Assembly: GCA_030490835.1 (NCBI GenBank)
Contig: CM059972.1
Span: 45,859,452 to 45,923,451 of the forward strand
Source of the DNA: Annona cherimola
Lineage: Eukaryota; Streptophyta; Magnoliopsida; Magnoliales; Annonaceae
Length of the DNA stretch: 64,000 nucleotides
Direction: 5' to 3'
The notes beneath the pieces are model-generated. The model ran no database searches. It was not told where the DNA came from and saw nothing but the letters and a program-made list of their open reading frames with translations. Position 1 is the stretch's first letter; every line of letters begins with the position of its first letter. The translations under genes and the position numbers were made by a program. This document shows, one piece after another, positions 21,371 through 35,806 of the stretch.

Positions 21371-24300
21371 TTTGAGGTCATCCGTTGTCGTTCGAATGTA
21401 GATGAAATCAAGGGATTGTTGTTAATTGTTGTTCATTGAAGTTCCTTTCGTCAAATTCAGTTGTTTTGAATCTATTGGAATGCGTTAAAGTTTACTCGTA
21501 CTCCTTATAGTCAAATCAAGTCAATTAGATTGAGTTGTACTCAATTCTAGCTAATCAAAGTTCATTCTATCAAACTCGATTCATTTGATTCGATTTCAAT
21601 GCCTTTAAGGTCATTCATTGTCGTTCGAATGTAAATGAAATAAAGGGATTGTTGTTAATTGTTGTTGATTGAAGTTCCTTTCCTCCGATTCAGTTGTTTT
21701 GAATCTATTGGAATGCATTAAAGTTTACTCGTTCTCCATAGAGTAGAATCAAGTCAATTAGATTGAGTTGTACTTAATTCTAGCTAATCAAAGTTCATTC
21801 TATCAAACTCAATTCATTTGATTCGATTTGAATACCTTTAAGGTCTTCCCTTGTCGTTCGAATGTAAATGAAATGAAGGGATTGATGTTCATTGTTGTTG
21901 ATTGAAGTTCCTTTCGTCCAAATTAGTTGTTTTGAATCTATCGGAATGCATTAAAGTTTACTCGTTCTACTTACAGTCAAATCAAGTCAATTGGATTGAG
22001 TTGCACTCAATTGTAGCTAATGAAAGTTCATTCTATCAAACTCAATTCATTTGATTCGATTTCAACGCCTTTGAGGTCATCCGTTGTCGTTCGAATGTAG
22101 ATGAAATCAAGGGATTGTTGTTAATTGTTGTTCATTGAAGTTCCTTTCGTCAAATTCAGTTGTTTTGAGTCTATTGGAATGCGTTAAAGTTTACTCGTAC
22201 TCCTTACAGTCAAATCAAGTCAATTAGATTGAGTTGTACTCAATTCCAGATAATCAAAGTTCATTCTATCAAACTCAATTCATTTGATTCGATTTGAATA
22301 CCTTTAAGGTCTTCCCTTGTCGGTCGAATGTAAATGAAATGAAGGGATTGATGTTGATTGTTGTTGATTGAAGTTCCTTTCGTCTGAATTAGTTGTTTTG
22401 AATCTATTGGAAGGCATTAAAGTTTACTCGTTCTACTTACAGTCAAATCAAGTCAATTAGATTGAGTTGTACTCAATTGTAGCTAATCAAAGTTCATTCT
22501 ATCAAACTCAATTCATTTGATTCGATTTCAACGCCTTTAACGTCATTCCTTTTCGTTCGAATGTAAATGAAATAAAGGGATTGCTGTTAATTGTTGTTGA
22601 TTGAAGTTCCTTTCCTCCGATTCAGTTGTTTGGAATCTTTTGAAATGCGTTAAAGTTTACTCGTTCTCACTACAGTCAAATCAAGTCAATTACATTGAGT
22701 TGTACTCAATTCTAACTAATCAAAGTTCATTCTATCCAACTGAATTCATTTGATTCGATTTCAATGCCTTTAAGGCCATTCCTTGTCGTTCGAATGTAAA
22801 TGAAATCAAGGGATTGCTGTTAATTGTTGTTGATTGAAGTTCCTTTCCTCCGATTCAACTGTTTTGAATCTTTTGGAATGCACTAAAGTTTACTCGTTCT
22901 CATTACAGTCAAATCAAGTCAATTAGATTGAGTTGTACTCAATTCTAACTACTCAAAGTTCATTCTATTCAACTGAATTCATTTGATTCGATTTCAATGC
23001 CTTTAAGGTCATTCCTTGTCGTTCGAATGTAAATGAAATCATGGGATTGTTGTTCGTTGTTGTTGATTGAAGTTCCTTTCATCCAATTCAGTTGTTTTGA
23101 ATCCATTGCATTGCGTTAAAGTTTACTCGTTCTCATTACAGTCAAATCAAGTCAATTAGATTGAGTTGTACTCAATTCTACCTAATCGAAGTTCATTCTA
23201 TCCAACTGACTTCATTTGATTCGATTTCAATGCCTTTAAGGTCAATCCTTGTCGTTCGAATGTAAATGAAATCATGGGATTATTGTTAATTGTTGTTGAT
23301 TGAAGTTCCTTTCGTCCAATTCAGTTGTTTTTAATCTATTGCAATGCGTTAAAGTTTACTCGTTCTCCTTACAGTCAAATCAAGTCAATTAGATTGAGTT
23401 GTACTCAATTCTAGCTAATAAAAGTTTATTCTATCAAACTCAATTCATTTGATTCGATTTGAATACCTTTAAGTTCATCCCTTGTCGTTCGAATGTAAAT
23501 GAAACGAATGGATTGATGTTGATTGTTGTTAAATGAAATACCTTTCGTTCGAATTAGTTGTTTTGAATCTATTGGAATGCATTAAAGTTTACTCGTTCTA
23601 CTTACAGTCAAATCAAGTCAATTAGATTGTGTTGTACTCAATTCTAGCTAATCAAAGTTCATTCTATTCAACTGAATTAATTTGATTCGATTTCAATGCC
23701 TTTAAGGTCATTCCTTGTCATTCGAACGTAAATGAAATCATGGGATTGATGTTGATTGTTGTTGATTGAAGTTCCTTTCGTCCGAATTAGTTGTTTTGAA
23801 TCTATTGCAATGCATTAAAGTTTACTCGTTCTAGTTACAGTCAAATCAAGTCATTTAGATTGAGTTTTACTCAATTCTATCTAGTCAAAGTTCATTCTAT
23901 TAAACTCAATACATTTGATTTGATTTGAATGCCTTTAAGGTCGTCCCTTGTCGTTCGAATGTAAATGAAATCAAGGGATTGTTGTTAATTGTTGTTGATT
24001 GAAGTTCCTTTCCTCCGATTCAGTTGTTTTGAATCTATTGGAATGCGTTAAAGTTTACTCGTTCTCCTTAGAGTAGAATCAAGTCAATTAGATTGAGTTG
24101 TACTTAATTCTAGCTAATCAAAGTTCATTCTATCAAACTCAATTCATTTGATTCGATTTGAATACCTTTAAGGTCTTCCCTTGTCGTTCGAATGTAAATG
24201 AAATGAAGGGATTGATGTTGATTGTTGTTGATTGAAGTTCCTTTCGTCCGAATTAGTTGTTTTGAATCTATTGCAATGCATTAAAGTTTACTCGTTCTAG

Positions 24301-24931
24301 TTACAGTCAAATCAAGTCAATTAGATTGTGTTGTACTCAATTCTAGCTAATCAAAGTTCATTCTATCCAACTCAATTCATTTGATTCGATTTCAATGCCT
24401 TTAAGGTCATTCCTTGTCGTTCGAACGTAAATGAAATCAAGGGATTGTTGTTAATTGTTGTTGATTGAAGTTCCTTTCCTCCGATTCAGTTGTTTTGTAT
24501 CTATTGGAATGCGTTAAAGTTTACTCGTTCTCCTTAGAGTAGAATCAAGTCAATTATATTGAGTTGTACTTAATTCTAGCTAATCAAAGTTCATTCTATC
24601 AAACTCAATTCATTTGATTCGATTTGAATGCCTTTAAGGTCTTCCCTTGTCGTTCGAATGTAAATGAAATGAAGGGATTGATGTTGATTGTTGTTGATTG
24701 AAGTTCCTTTCGTCCGAATTAGTTGTTTTGAATCTATTGCAATGCATTAAGTTTACTCGTCCTAGTTACAGCCAAATCAAGTCAATTAGATTGAGTTGTA
24801 CTCAATTCTAGCTAATCAAAGTTCATTCTATTCAACTGAATTCATTTGATTCGATTTCAATGCCTTTAAGGTCATTCCTTGTCGTTCGAACATAAATGAA
24901 ATCATGGGATTGATGTTGATTGTTGTTGATT

Positions 24932-26795
24932 GAAGTTCCTTTCGTCCGAATTAGTTGTTTTGAATCTATTGGAATGCATTAAAGTTTGCTCGTTCTCATT
25001 ACAGTCAAATCAAGTCAATTAGATTGAGTTGTACTCAATTCTAACTAATCAAAGTTCATTCTATCCAACTGAATTCATTTGATTCGATTTCAATGCCTTT
25101 AAGGTCATTCCTTGTCGTTCGAATGTAAATGAAATCATGGGATTGTTGTTAATTGTTGTTGATTGAAGTTCCTTTCCTCCGATTCAGTTGTTTTGAATCT
25201 ATTGGAATGCGTTAAAGTTTACTCGTTCTCCTTAGAGTAGAATCAAGTCAATCAGATTGAGTTGTACTTAATTCTAGCTAATCAAAGTTCATTCTATCAA
25301 ACTCAATTCATTTGATTCGATTTGAATACCTTTAAGGTCTTCCCTTGTCGTTCGAATGTAAATGAAATGAAGGGATTGATGTTGATTGTTGTTGATTGAA
25401 GTTCCTTTCGTCCGAATTAGTTGTTTTGAATCTATTGCAATGCATTAAAGTTTACTCGTTCTAGTTACAGTCAAATCAAGTCAATTAGATTGAGTTGTAC
25501 TCAATTCTAACTAATCAAAGTTCATTCTATCAAACTCAATTCATTAGATTCGATTTCAACGCCTTTGAGGTCGTCTGTTGTCGTTCGAATGTAGATGAAA
25601 TCAAGGGATTGTTGTTAATTGTTGTTGATTGAAGTTCCTTTCCTCCGATTCAGTTGTTTTGAATCTATTGGAATGCGTTAATGTTTACTCGTTCTCCTTA
25701 GAGTAGAATCAAGTCAATTAGATTGAGTTGTACTTAATTCTAGCTAATCAAAGTTCATTCTATCAAACTCAATTCATTTGATTCGATTTGAATACCTTTA
25801 AGGTCTTCCCTTGTCGTTCGAATGTAAATGAAATGAAGGGATTGATGTTGATTGTTGTTGATTGAAGTTCCTTTCGTCCGAATTAGTTGTTTTGAATCTA
25901 TTGGAATGCATTAAAGTTTGCTCGTTCTCATTACAGTCAAATCAAGTCAATTAGATTGAGTTGTACTCAATTCTAACTAATCAAAGTTCATTCTATCCAA
26001 CTGAATTCATTTGATTCGATTTCAATGCCTTTAAGGTCATTCCTTGTCGTTCGAATGTAAATGAAATCATGGGATTGTTGTTAATTGTTGTTGATTGAAG
26101 TTCCTTTCCTCCGATTCAGTTGTTTTGAATCTATTGGAATGCGTTAAAGTTTACTCGTTCTCCTTAGAGTAGAATCAAGTCAATTAGATTGAGTTGTACT
26201 TAATTCTAGCTAATCAAAGTTCATTCTATCAAACTCAATTCATTTGATTTGATTTGAATACCTTTAAGGTCTTCCCTTGTCGTTCGAATGTAAATGAAAT
26301 GAAGGGATTGATGTTGATTGTTGTTGATTGAAGTTCCTTTCGTCCGAATTAGTTGTTTTGAATCTATTGCAATGCATTAAAGTTTACTCGTTCTAGTTAC
26401 AGTCAAATCAAGTCAATTAGATTGAGTTGTACTCAATTCTAACTAATCAAAGTTCATTCTATCAAACTCAATTCATTAGATTCGATTTCAACGCCTTTGA
26501 GGTCGTCTGTTGTCGTTCGAATGTAGATGAAATCAAGGGATTGTTGTTAATTGTTGTTGATTGAAGTTCCTTTCCTCCGATTCAGTTGTTTTGAATCTAT
26601 TGGAATGCGTTAAAGTTTACTCGTTCTCCTTAGAGTAGAATCAAGTCAATTAGATTGAGTTGTACTTAATTCTAGCTAATCAAAGTTCATTCTATCAAAC
26701 TCAATTCATTTGATTCGATTTGAATACCTTTAAGGTCTTCCCTTGTCGTTCGAATGTAAATGAAATGAAGGGATTGATGTTGATTGTTGTTGATT
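24932..26795 (+). repeat. Two tandem copies of a 932-bp tetramer
   Basis: Copy 1 is about 24,932-25,863 and copy 2 about 25,864-26,795. Tracers repeat at exactly 932 bp: aaagtttgctcg at 24,988 and 25,920, and gaggtcgtctgttgtcg at 25,567 and 26,499. Each unit holds, in order, a gtccgaattag/ctcattac monomer, a cctccgattcag/tagagtagaatc monomer, a gtccgaattag/ctagttac monomer and a second cctccgattcag/tagagtagaatc monomer. The last tracer recurs once more about 1,398 bp on (six monomers). Confidence 0.82.
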
Positions 26796-28193
26796 GAAGT
26801 TCCTATCGTCCGAATTAGTTGTTTTGAATCTATTGGAATGCATTAAAGTTTACTCGTTCTCATTACAGTCAAATCAAGTCAATTAGATTGAGTTGTACTC
26901 AATTCTAACTAATCAAAGTTCATTCTATCCAACTGAATTCATTTGATTCGATTTCAATGCCTTTAAGGTCATTCCTTGTCGTTCGAATGTAAATGAAATC
27001 ATGGGATTGTTGTTAATTATTGTTGATTGAAGTTCCTTTCGTCCAATTCAATTGTTTTGAATCTATTGCAATGCGTTAAAGTTTACTCGTTCTCCTTACT
27101 GTCAAATCAAGTCAATTAGATTGAGTTGTACTCAATTCTAGCTAATCAAAGTTCATTCTATCAAACTCAATTCATTTGATTCGATTTGAATACCTTTAAG
27201 GTCATCCCTTGTCGTTCGAATGTAAATGAAATGAAGGGCTTGATGTTGATTGTTGTTGATTGAAGTTCCTTTCCTCCGATTCAGTTGTTTTGAATCTATT
27301 GGAATGCGTTAAAGTTTACTCGTTCTCATTACAGTCAAATCAAGTCAATTAGATTGTGTTGTACTCAATTCTAGCTAATCAAAGTTCATTCTATTCAACT
27401 GAATTCATTTGATTGGATTTGAATACCTTTAAGGTCTTCCCTTGTCGTTCGAATGTAAATGAAATGAAGGGATTGATGTTGATTGTTGTTGATTGAAGTT
27501 CCTTTCGTCCGAATTAGTTGTTTTGAATTTATTGGAATGCATTAAAGTTTACTCGTTCTCATTACAGTCAAATCAAGTCAATTAGATTGAGTTGTACTCA
27601 ATTCTAACTAATCAAAGTTCATTCTATCCAACTGAATTCATTTGATTCGATTTCAATGCCTTTAAGGTCATTCCTTTTCGTTCGAATGTAAATGAAATCA
27701 AGGGATTGTTGTTAATTGTTGTTGATTGAAGTTCCTTTCCTCCGATTCAGTTCTTTTGAATCTTTTGAAATGCGTTAAAGTTTACTCGTTCTCACTACAG
27801 TCAAATCAAGACAATTACATTGAGTTGTGCTCAATTCTAACTAATCAAAGTTCATTCTATCAAACTCAATTCATTAGATTCGATTTCAACGCCTTTGAGG
27901 TCGTCTGTTGTCGTTCGAATGTAGATGAAATCAAGGGATTGTTGTTAATTGTTGTTCATTGAAGTTCCTTTCGTCAAATTCAATTGTTTTGAATCTATTG
28001 GAATGCGTTAAAGTTTACTCGTACTCCTTACTGTCAAATCAAGACAATTTGATTGAGTTGTACTCAATTCTAGCTAATCAAAGTTCATTCTATCCAACTC
28101 GATTCATTTGATTCGATTTCAATGCCTTTAAGGTCATTCCTTGTCGTTCGAACGTAAATGAAATCAAGGGATTGTTGTTAATTGTTGTTGATT

Positions 28194-30521
28194 GAAGTTC
28201 CTTTCCTCCGATTCAGTTGTTTTGAATCTATTGGAATGCATTAAAGTTTACTCGTTCTCCATAGAGTAGAATCAAGTCAATTAGATTGAGTTGTACTTAA
28301 TTCTAGCTAATCAAAGTTCATTCTATCAAACTCAATTCATTTGATTCGATTTGAATACCTTTAAGGTCTTCCCTTGTCGTTCGAATGTAAATGAAATGAA
28401 GGGATTGATGTTGATTGTTGTTGATTGAAGTTCCTTTCGTCCGAATTAGTTGTTTTGAATCTATTGCAATGCATTAAAATTTACTCGTTCTAGTTACAGT
28501 CAAATCAAGTCAATTAGATTGTGTTGTACTCAATTCTAGCTAATCAAAGTTCATTCTATCCAACTCAATTCATTTGATTCGATTTCAATGCCTTTAAGGT
28601 CATTCCTTGTCGTTCGAACGTAAATGAAATCAAGGGATTGTTGTTAATTGTTGTTGATTGAAGTTCCTTTCCTCCGATTCAGTTGTTTTGTATCTATTGG
28701 AATGCGTTAAAGTTTACTCGTTCTCCTTAGAGTAGAATCAAGTCAATTATATTGAGTTGTACTTAATTCTAGCTAATCAAAGTTCATTCTATCAAACTCA
28801 ATTCATTTGATTCGATTTGAATGCCTTTAAGGTCTTCCCTTGTCGTTCGAATGTAAATGAAATGAAGGGATTGATGTTGATTGTTGTTGATTGAAGTTCC
28901 TTTCGTCCGAATTAGTTGTTTTGAATCTATTGCAATGCATTAAGTTTACTCGTCCTAGTTACAGCCAAATCAAGTCAATTAGATTGAGTTGTACTCAATT
29001 CTAGCTAATCAAAGTTCATTCTATTCAACTGAATTCATTTGATTCGATTTCAATGCCTTTAAGGTCATTCCTTGTCATTCGAACGTAAATGAAATCATGG
29101 AATTGATGTTGATTGTTGTTGATTGAAGTTTCTTTCGTCCGAATTAGTTGTTTTGAATCTATTGCAATGCATTAAAGTTTACTCGTTCTAGTTACAGTCA
29201 AATCAAGTCAATTAGATTGTGTTGTACTCAATTCTAGCTAATCAAAGTTCATTCTATCCAACTCAATTCATTTGATTCGATTTCAATGCCTTTAAGGTCA
29301 TTCCTTGTCGTTCGAACGTAAATGAAATCAAGGGATTGTTGTTAATTGTTGTTGATTGAAGTTCCTTTCCTCCGATTCAGTTGTTTTGTATCTATTGGAA
29401 TGCGTTAAAGTTTACTCGTTCTCCTTAGAGTAGAATCAAGTCAATTATATTGAGTTGTACTTAATTCTAGCTAATCAAAGTTCATTCTATCAAACTCAAT
29501 TCATTTGATTCGATTTGAATACCTTTAAGGTCTTCCCTTGTCGTTCGAATGTAAATGAAATGAAGGGATTGATGTTGATTGTTGTTGATTGAAGTTCCTT
29601 TCGTCCGAATTAGTTGTTTTGAATCTATTGCAATGCATTAAAATTTACTCGTTCTAGTTACAGTCAAATCAAGTCAATTAGATTGTGTTGTACTCAATTC
29701 TAGCTAATCAAAGTTCATTCTATCCAACTCAATTCATTTGATTCGATTTCAATGCCTTTAAGGTCATTCCTTGTCGTTCGAACGTAAATGAAATCAAGGG
29801 ATTGTTGTTAATTGTTGTTGATTGAAGTTCCTTTCCTCCGATTCAGTTGTTTTGTATCTATTGGAATGCGTTAAAGTTTACTCGTTCTCCTTAGAGTAGA
29901 ATCAAGTCAATTATATTGAGTTGTACTTAATTCTAGCTAATCAAAGTTCATTCTATCAAACTCAATTCATTTGATTCGATTTGAATGCCTTTAAGGTCTT
30001 CCCTTGTCGTTCGAATGTAAATGAAATGAAGGGATTGATGTTGATTGTTGTTGATTGAAGTTCCTTTCGTCCGAATTAGTTGTTTTGAATCTATTGCAAT
30101 GCATTAAGTTTACTCGTCCTAGTTACAGCCAAATCAAGTCAATTAGATTGAGTTGTACTCAATTCTAGCTAATCAAAGTTCATTCTATTCAACTGAATTC
30201 ATTTGATTCGATTTCAATGCCTTTAAGGTCATTCCTTGTCATTCGAACGTAAATGAAATCATGGGATTGATGTTGATTGTTGTTGATTGAAGTTCCTTTC
30301 GTCCGAATTAGTTGTTTTGAATCTATTGCAATGCATTAAAGTTTACTCGTTCTAGTTACAGTCAAATCAAGTCAATTAGATTGTGTTGTACTCAATTCTA
30401 GCTAATCAAAGTTCATTCTATCCAACTCAATTCATTTGATTCGATTTCAATGCCTTTAAGGTCATTCCTTGTCGTTCGAACGTAAATGAAATCAAGGGAT
30501 TGATGTTAATTGTTGTTGATT
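28194..30521 (+). repeat. Two tandem copies of a 1,164-bp pentamer, with a partial third
   Basis: Copies run about 28,194-29,357 and 29,358-30,521, and a decaying third copy continues to about 31,200. Two tracers support this. The form ttttgtatctattgg occurs at 28,691, 29,389, 29,855 and 30,553, spaced 698, 466 and 698 bp, that is 3+2+3 monomers. The one-base-deleted gcattaagtttactcgtcc occurs at 28,934 and 30,098, exactly 1,164 bp apart. The same monomer run also occurs once at about 24,000-24,940, at an offset of 4,193 bp (18 monomers). Confidence 0.82.
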
Positions 30522-33500
30522 GAAGTTCCTTTCCTCCGATTCAGTTGTTTTGTATCTATTGGAATGCGTTAAAGTTTACTCGTTCTCCTTAGAGTAGAAT
30601 CAAGTCAATTATATTGAGTTGTACTTAATTCTAGCTAATCAAAGTTCATTCTATCAAACTCAATTCATTTGATTCGATTTGAATACCTTTAAGGTCTTCC
30701 CTTGTCGTTCGAATGTAAATGAAATGAAGGGATTGATGTTGATTGTTGTTGATTGAAGTTCCTTTCGTCCGAATTAGTTGTTTTGAATCTATTGCAATGC
30801 ATTAAAGTTTACTCGTTCTAGTTACAGTCAAATCAAGTCAATTAGATTGTGTTGTATTCAATTCTAGCTAATCAAAGTTCATTCTATCCAACTCAATTCA
30901 TTTGATTCGATTTCAATGCCTTTAAGGTCATTCCTTGTCGTTCGAACGTAAATGAAATCAAGGGATTGTTGTTAATTGTTGTTGATTGAAGTTCCTTTCC
31001 TCCGATTCAGTTGTTTTGAATCTATTGGAATGCGTTAAAGTTTACTCGTTCTCCTTACAGTAGAATCAAGTCAATTAGATTGAGTTGTACTTAATTCTAG
31101 CTAATCAAAGTTCATTCTATCAAACTCAATTCATTTGATTCGATTTGAATACCTTTAAGGTCTTCCCTTGTCGTTCGAATGTAAATGAAATGAAGGGATT
31201 GATGTTGATTGTTGTTGATTGAAGTTCCTTTCGTCCGAATTAGTTGTTTTGAATCTATTGGAATGCATTAAAGTTTACTCGTTCTCATTACAGTCAAATC
31301 AAGTCAATTAGATTGAGTTGTACTCAATTCTAACTAATCAAAGTTCATTCTATCCAACTGAATTCATTTGATTCGATTTCAATGCCTTTAAGGTCATTCC
31401 TTGTCGTTCGAATGTAAATGAAATCATGGGATTGTTGTTAATTGTTGTTGATTGAAGTTCCTTTCGTCCAATTCAATTGTTTTGAATCTATTGCAATGCG
31501 TTAAAGTTTACTCGTTCTCCTTACTGTCAAATCAAGTCAATTAGATTGAGTTGTACTCAATTCTAGCTAATCAAAGTTCATTCTATCAAACTCAATTCAT
31601 TTGATTCGATTTGAATACCTTTAAGGTCATCCCTTGTCGTTCGAATGTAAATGAAATGAAGGGCTTGATGTTGATTGTTGTTGATTGAAGTTCCTTTCGT
31701 TCGAATTAGTTGTTTTGAATCTATTGGAATGCATTAAAATTTACTCGTACTCCCTACAGTCAAATCTAGTCAATTAGATTGAGTTGAACTCAATTTTAGC
31801 TAATCAAAGTTCATTCTATCAAACTCAATTCATTTGATTTGATTTGAATACCTTTAAGGTCTTCCCTTGTCGTTCGAATGTAAATGAAATGAAGGGATTG
31901 ATGTTGATTGTTGTTGATTGAAGTTCCTTTCGTCCGAATTAGTTGTTTTGAATTTATTGGAATGCATTAAAGTTTACTCGTTCTCATTACAGTCAAATCA
32001 AGTCAATTAGATTGAGTTGTACTCAATTCTAACTAATCAAAGTTCATTCTATCCAACTGAATTCATTTGATTCGATTTCAATGCCTTTAAGGTCATTCCT
32101 TTTCGTTCGAATGTAAATGAAATCAAGGGATTGTTGTTAATTGTTGTTGATTGAAGTTCCTTTCCTCCGATTCAGTTGTTTTGAATCTTTTGAAATGCGT
32201 TAAAGTTTACTCGTTCTTACTACAGTCAAATCAAGACAATTACATTGAGTTGTGCTCAATTCTAACTAATCAAAGTTCATTCTATCCAACCGAATTCATT
32301 TGATTCGATTTCAATGCCATTAAGGTCATTCCTTGTCGTTCGAATGTAAATGAAATCAAGGGATTGTTGTTAATTGTTGTTGATTGAAGTTCCTTTCCTC
32401 CGATTCAACTGTTTTGAATCTTTTCGAATGCATTAAAGTTTACTCGTTCTCATTACAGTCAAATCAAGTCAATTAGATTGAGTTGTACTCAATTCTAACT
32501 AATCAAAGTTCATTCGATTCAACTGAATTCATTTGATTCGATTTCAATACCTTTGAGGTCATTCCTTGTCGTTCGAATGTAAATGAAATCATGGGATTGT
32601 TGTTAATTGTTGTTGATTGAAGTTCCTTTCGTCCAATTCAATTGTTTTGAATCTATTGCAATGCGTTAAAGTTTACTCGTTCTCCTTACTGTCAAATCAA
32701 GTCAATTAGATTGAGTTGTACTCAATTCAACCTAATCAAAGTTCATTCTATCAAACCCAATTCATTTGATTCGATTTGGATACCTTTAAGGTCATCCTTT
32801 GTCGTTCGAATGTAAATGAAATGAAGGGCTTGATGTTGATTGTTGTTGATTGAAGTTCCTTTCGTTCGAATTAGTTGTTTTGAATCTATTGGAATGAATT
32901 CAAGTTTACTCGTTCTACTTACAATCAAATCAAGTCATTTAGATTGAGTTTTACTCAATTCTATCTAGTCAAAGTTCATTCTATCAAACTAAATATATTT
33001 GATTTGATTTGAATGCCTTTAAGGTCGTCCCTTGTCGTTCAAATGTAAATGAAATGAAGGGATTGTTGTTAATTGTTGTTGATTGAAGTTTCTTTCCTCC
33101 GATTCAACTGTTTTGAATCTTTTGGAATGCTTTAAAGTTTACTCGTTCTCATTACAGTCAAATCAAGTCAATTAGATTGAGTTGTACTCAATTCTAACTA
33201 ATCAAAGTTCATTCTATCAAACTTAATTCATTTGATTCGATTTCAACGCCTTTGAGGTCATCCGTTGTCGTTCGAATGTAGATAAAATCAAAGGATTGTT
33301 GTTAATTGTTGTTCATTGAAGTTCCTTTCGTCAAATTCAGTTGTTTTGAATCTATTGGAATGCGTTAAAGTTTACTCGTACTCCTTACTGTCAAATCAAG
33401 TCATATTGATTGAGTTGTACTCAATTCTAGCTAATCAATGTTCATTCTATCAAACTTAATTCATTTGATTCGATTTCAATGCCTTTATGGTCATTCTTGT

Positions 33501-35806
33501 CGTTCGAATGTAAATGAAATAAAGGGAATGTTGTTAATTGTTGTTGATTGAAGTTTCTTTCCTCCGATTCAGTTGTTTTGAATCTATTGGAATGCGTTAA
33601 AGTTTACTCGTTCTCCTTAGAGCAGAATCAAGTCAATTAGATTGAGTTGTACTTAATTCTAGCTAATCAAAGTTCATTCTATCAAACTCAATTCATTTGA
33701 TTCGATTTGAATACCTTTAAAGTCTTCCCTTGTCGTTCGAATGTAACTGAAATGAAGGGATTGATGTTGATTGTTGTTGATTGAAGTTCCTTTCGTCCGA
33801 ATTAGTTGTTTTGAATCTATTGGAATGGATTAAAGTTTACTCCTTCTACTTACAGTCAAATCAAGTCAATTAGATTGAGTAGTACTAAATTGTAGCTAAT
33901 CGAAGTTCATTCTATCAAACTCAATTCATTTGATTCGATTTCAATGCCTTTAACGTCATTCCTTTTCGTTCGAATGTAAATGAAATAAAGGCATTGTTGT
34001 TAATTGTTGTTGATTGTAGTTCCTTTCCTCCGATTCAGTTGTTTTGAATCTTTTGAAATGCGTTAAAGTTTACTCGTTCTCACTACAGTCAAATCAAGTC
34101 AATTACATTGAGTTGTACTCAATTCTAACGTTCTATCCAACTGAATTCATTTGATTCGATTTCAATGCCTTTAAGGTAATTCTTTGTCGTTCGAATGTAA
34201 ATGAAATCTAGGGATTGTTGTTAATTGTTGTTGATTGAAGTTCCTTTCCTCCGATTCAACTGTTTGGAATCTTTTGGAATGCATTAAAGTTTACTCGTTC
34301 TCATTACAGTCAAATCAAGTCAATTAGATTGAGTTGTACTCAATTCTAACTAATCAAAGTTCATTCTATTCAACTGAATTCATTTGATTCGATTTCAATG
34401 CCTTTAAGGTCATTCCTTGTCGTTTGAATGTAAATGAAATCATGAGATTGTTGTTAACTGTTGTTGATTGAAGTTCCTTTCCTCCGATTCAGTTGTTTTG
34501 AATATATTGGAATGCGTTAAAGTTTACTCGTTCTCCTTACAGTCAAATCAAGTCAATTAGATTGAGTTGTACTCAATTATAGCTAATCAAAGTTCATTCT
34601 ATCAAACTCAATTCATTTGATTCGATTTGAATACCTTTAAGGTCATCCCTTGTCGTTCGAATGTAAATGAAATGAAGGGATTGATGTTGATTGTTGTTGA
34701 TTGAAGTTCCTTTCGTTCGAATTAGTTGTTTTGAATCTATTGGAATGCATTAAAGTTTACTCGTTCTACATACAGTCAAATCAACTCATTTAGATTGAGT
34801 TTTACTCAATTCTATCTAGTCAAAGTTCATTCTATCAAACTCAATACATTTGATTTGATTTGAATGCCTTTAAGGTCGTCCCTTGTCGTTCGAATGTAAA
34901 TGAAATAAAGGGATTATTGTTAATTGTTATTGATTGAAGTTCCTTTCCTCCGATTCAGTTGTTTTCAATTTATTGGAATGCGTTAAAGTTTACTCGTTCT
35001 CCTTAGAGTAGAATCAAGTCAATTAGATTGAGTTGTACTTAATTCTAGCTAATCAAAGTTCATTCTATCAAACTCAATTCATTTGATTCGATTTGAATAC
35101 CTTTATGGTCTTCCCTTGTCGTTCGAATGTACATGAAATGAAGGGATTGATGTTGATTGTTGTTGATTGAAGTTCCTTTCGTCCGAATTAGTTGTTTTGA
35201 ATCTATTGGAATGCATTAAAGTTTACTCGTTCTACTTACAGTCAAATCAAGTCAATTAGATTTAGTTCTACTCAATTGTAGCTAATCGAAGTTCATTCTA
35301 TCAAACTCAATTCATTTGATTCGATTTCAATGCCTTTAAGGTCATTCCTTGTCGTTCGAACGTAAATGAAATCAAGGGATTGTTGTTAATTGTTGTTGAT
35401 TGAAGTTCCTTTCCTCCGATTCAGTTGTTTTGTATCTATTGGAATGCGTTAAAGTTTACTCGTTCTCCTTAGAGTAGAATCAAGTCAATTATATTGAGTT
35501 GTACTTAATTCTAGCTAATCAAAGTTCATTCTATGAAACTCAATTCATTTGATTCGATTTGAATACCTTTAAGGTCTTCCCTTGTCGTTCGAATGTAAAT
35601 GAAATGAAGGGATTGATGTTGATTGTTGTTGATTGAAGTTCCTTTCGTCCGAATTAGTTGTTTTGAATCTATTGCAATGCATTAAAATTTACTCGTTCTA
35701 GTTACAGTCAAATCAAGTCAATTAGATTGTGTTGTACTCAATTCTAGCTAATCAAAGTTCATTCTATCCAACTCAATTCATTTGATTCGATTTCAATGCC
35801 TTTAAC

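Noticed and set aside
32743..32928. 61-codon antisense frame in the right array
   Set aside because: It lies on the reverse of an ordinary monomer, depends on chance absence of stops, and has no counterpart in neighbouring monomers.
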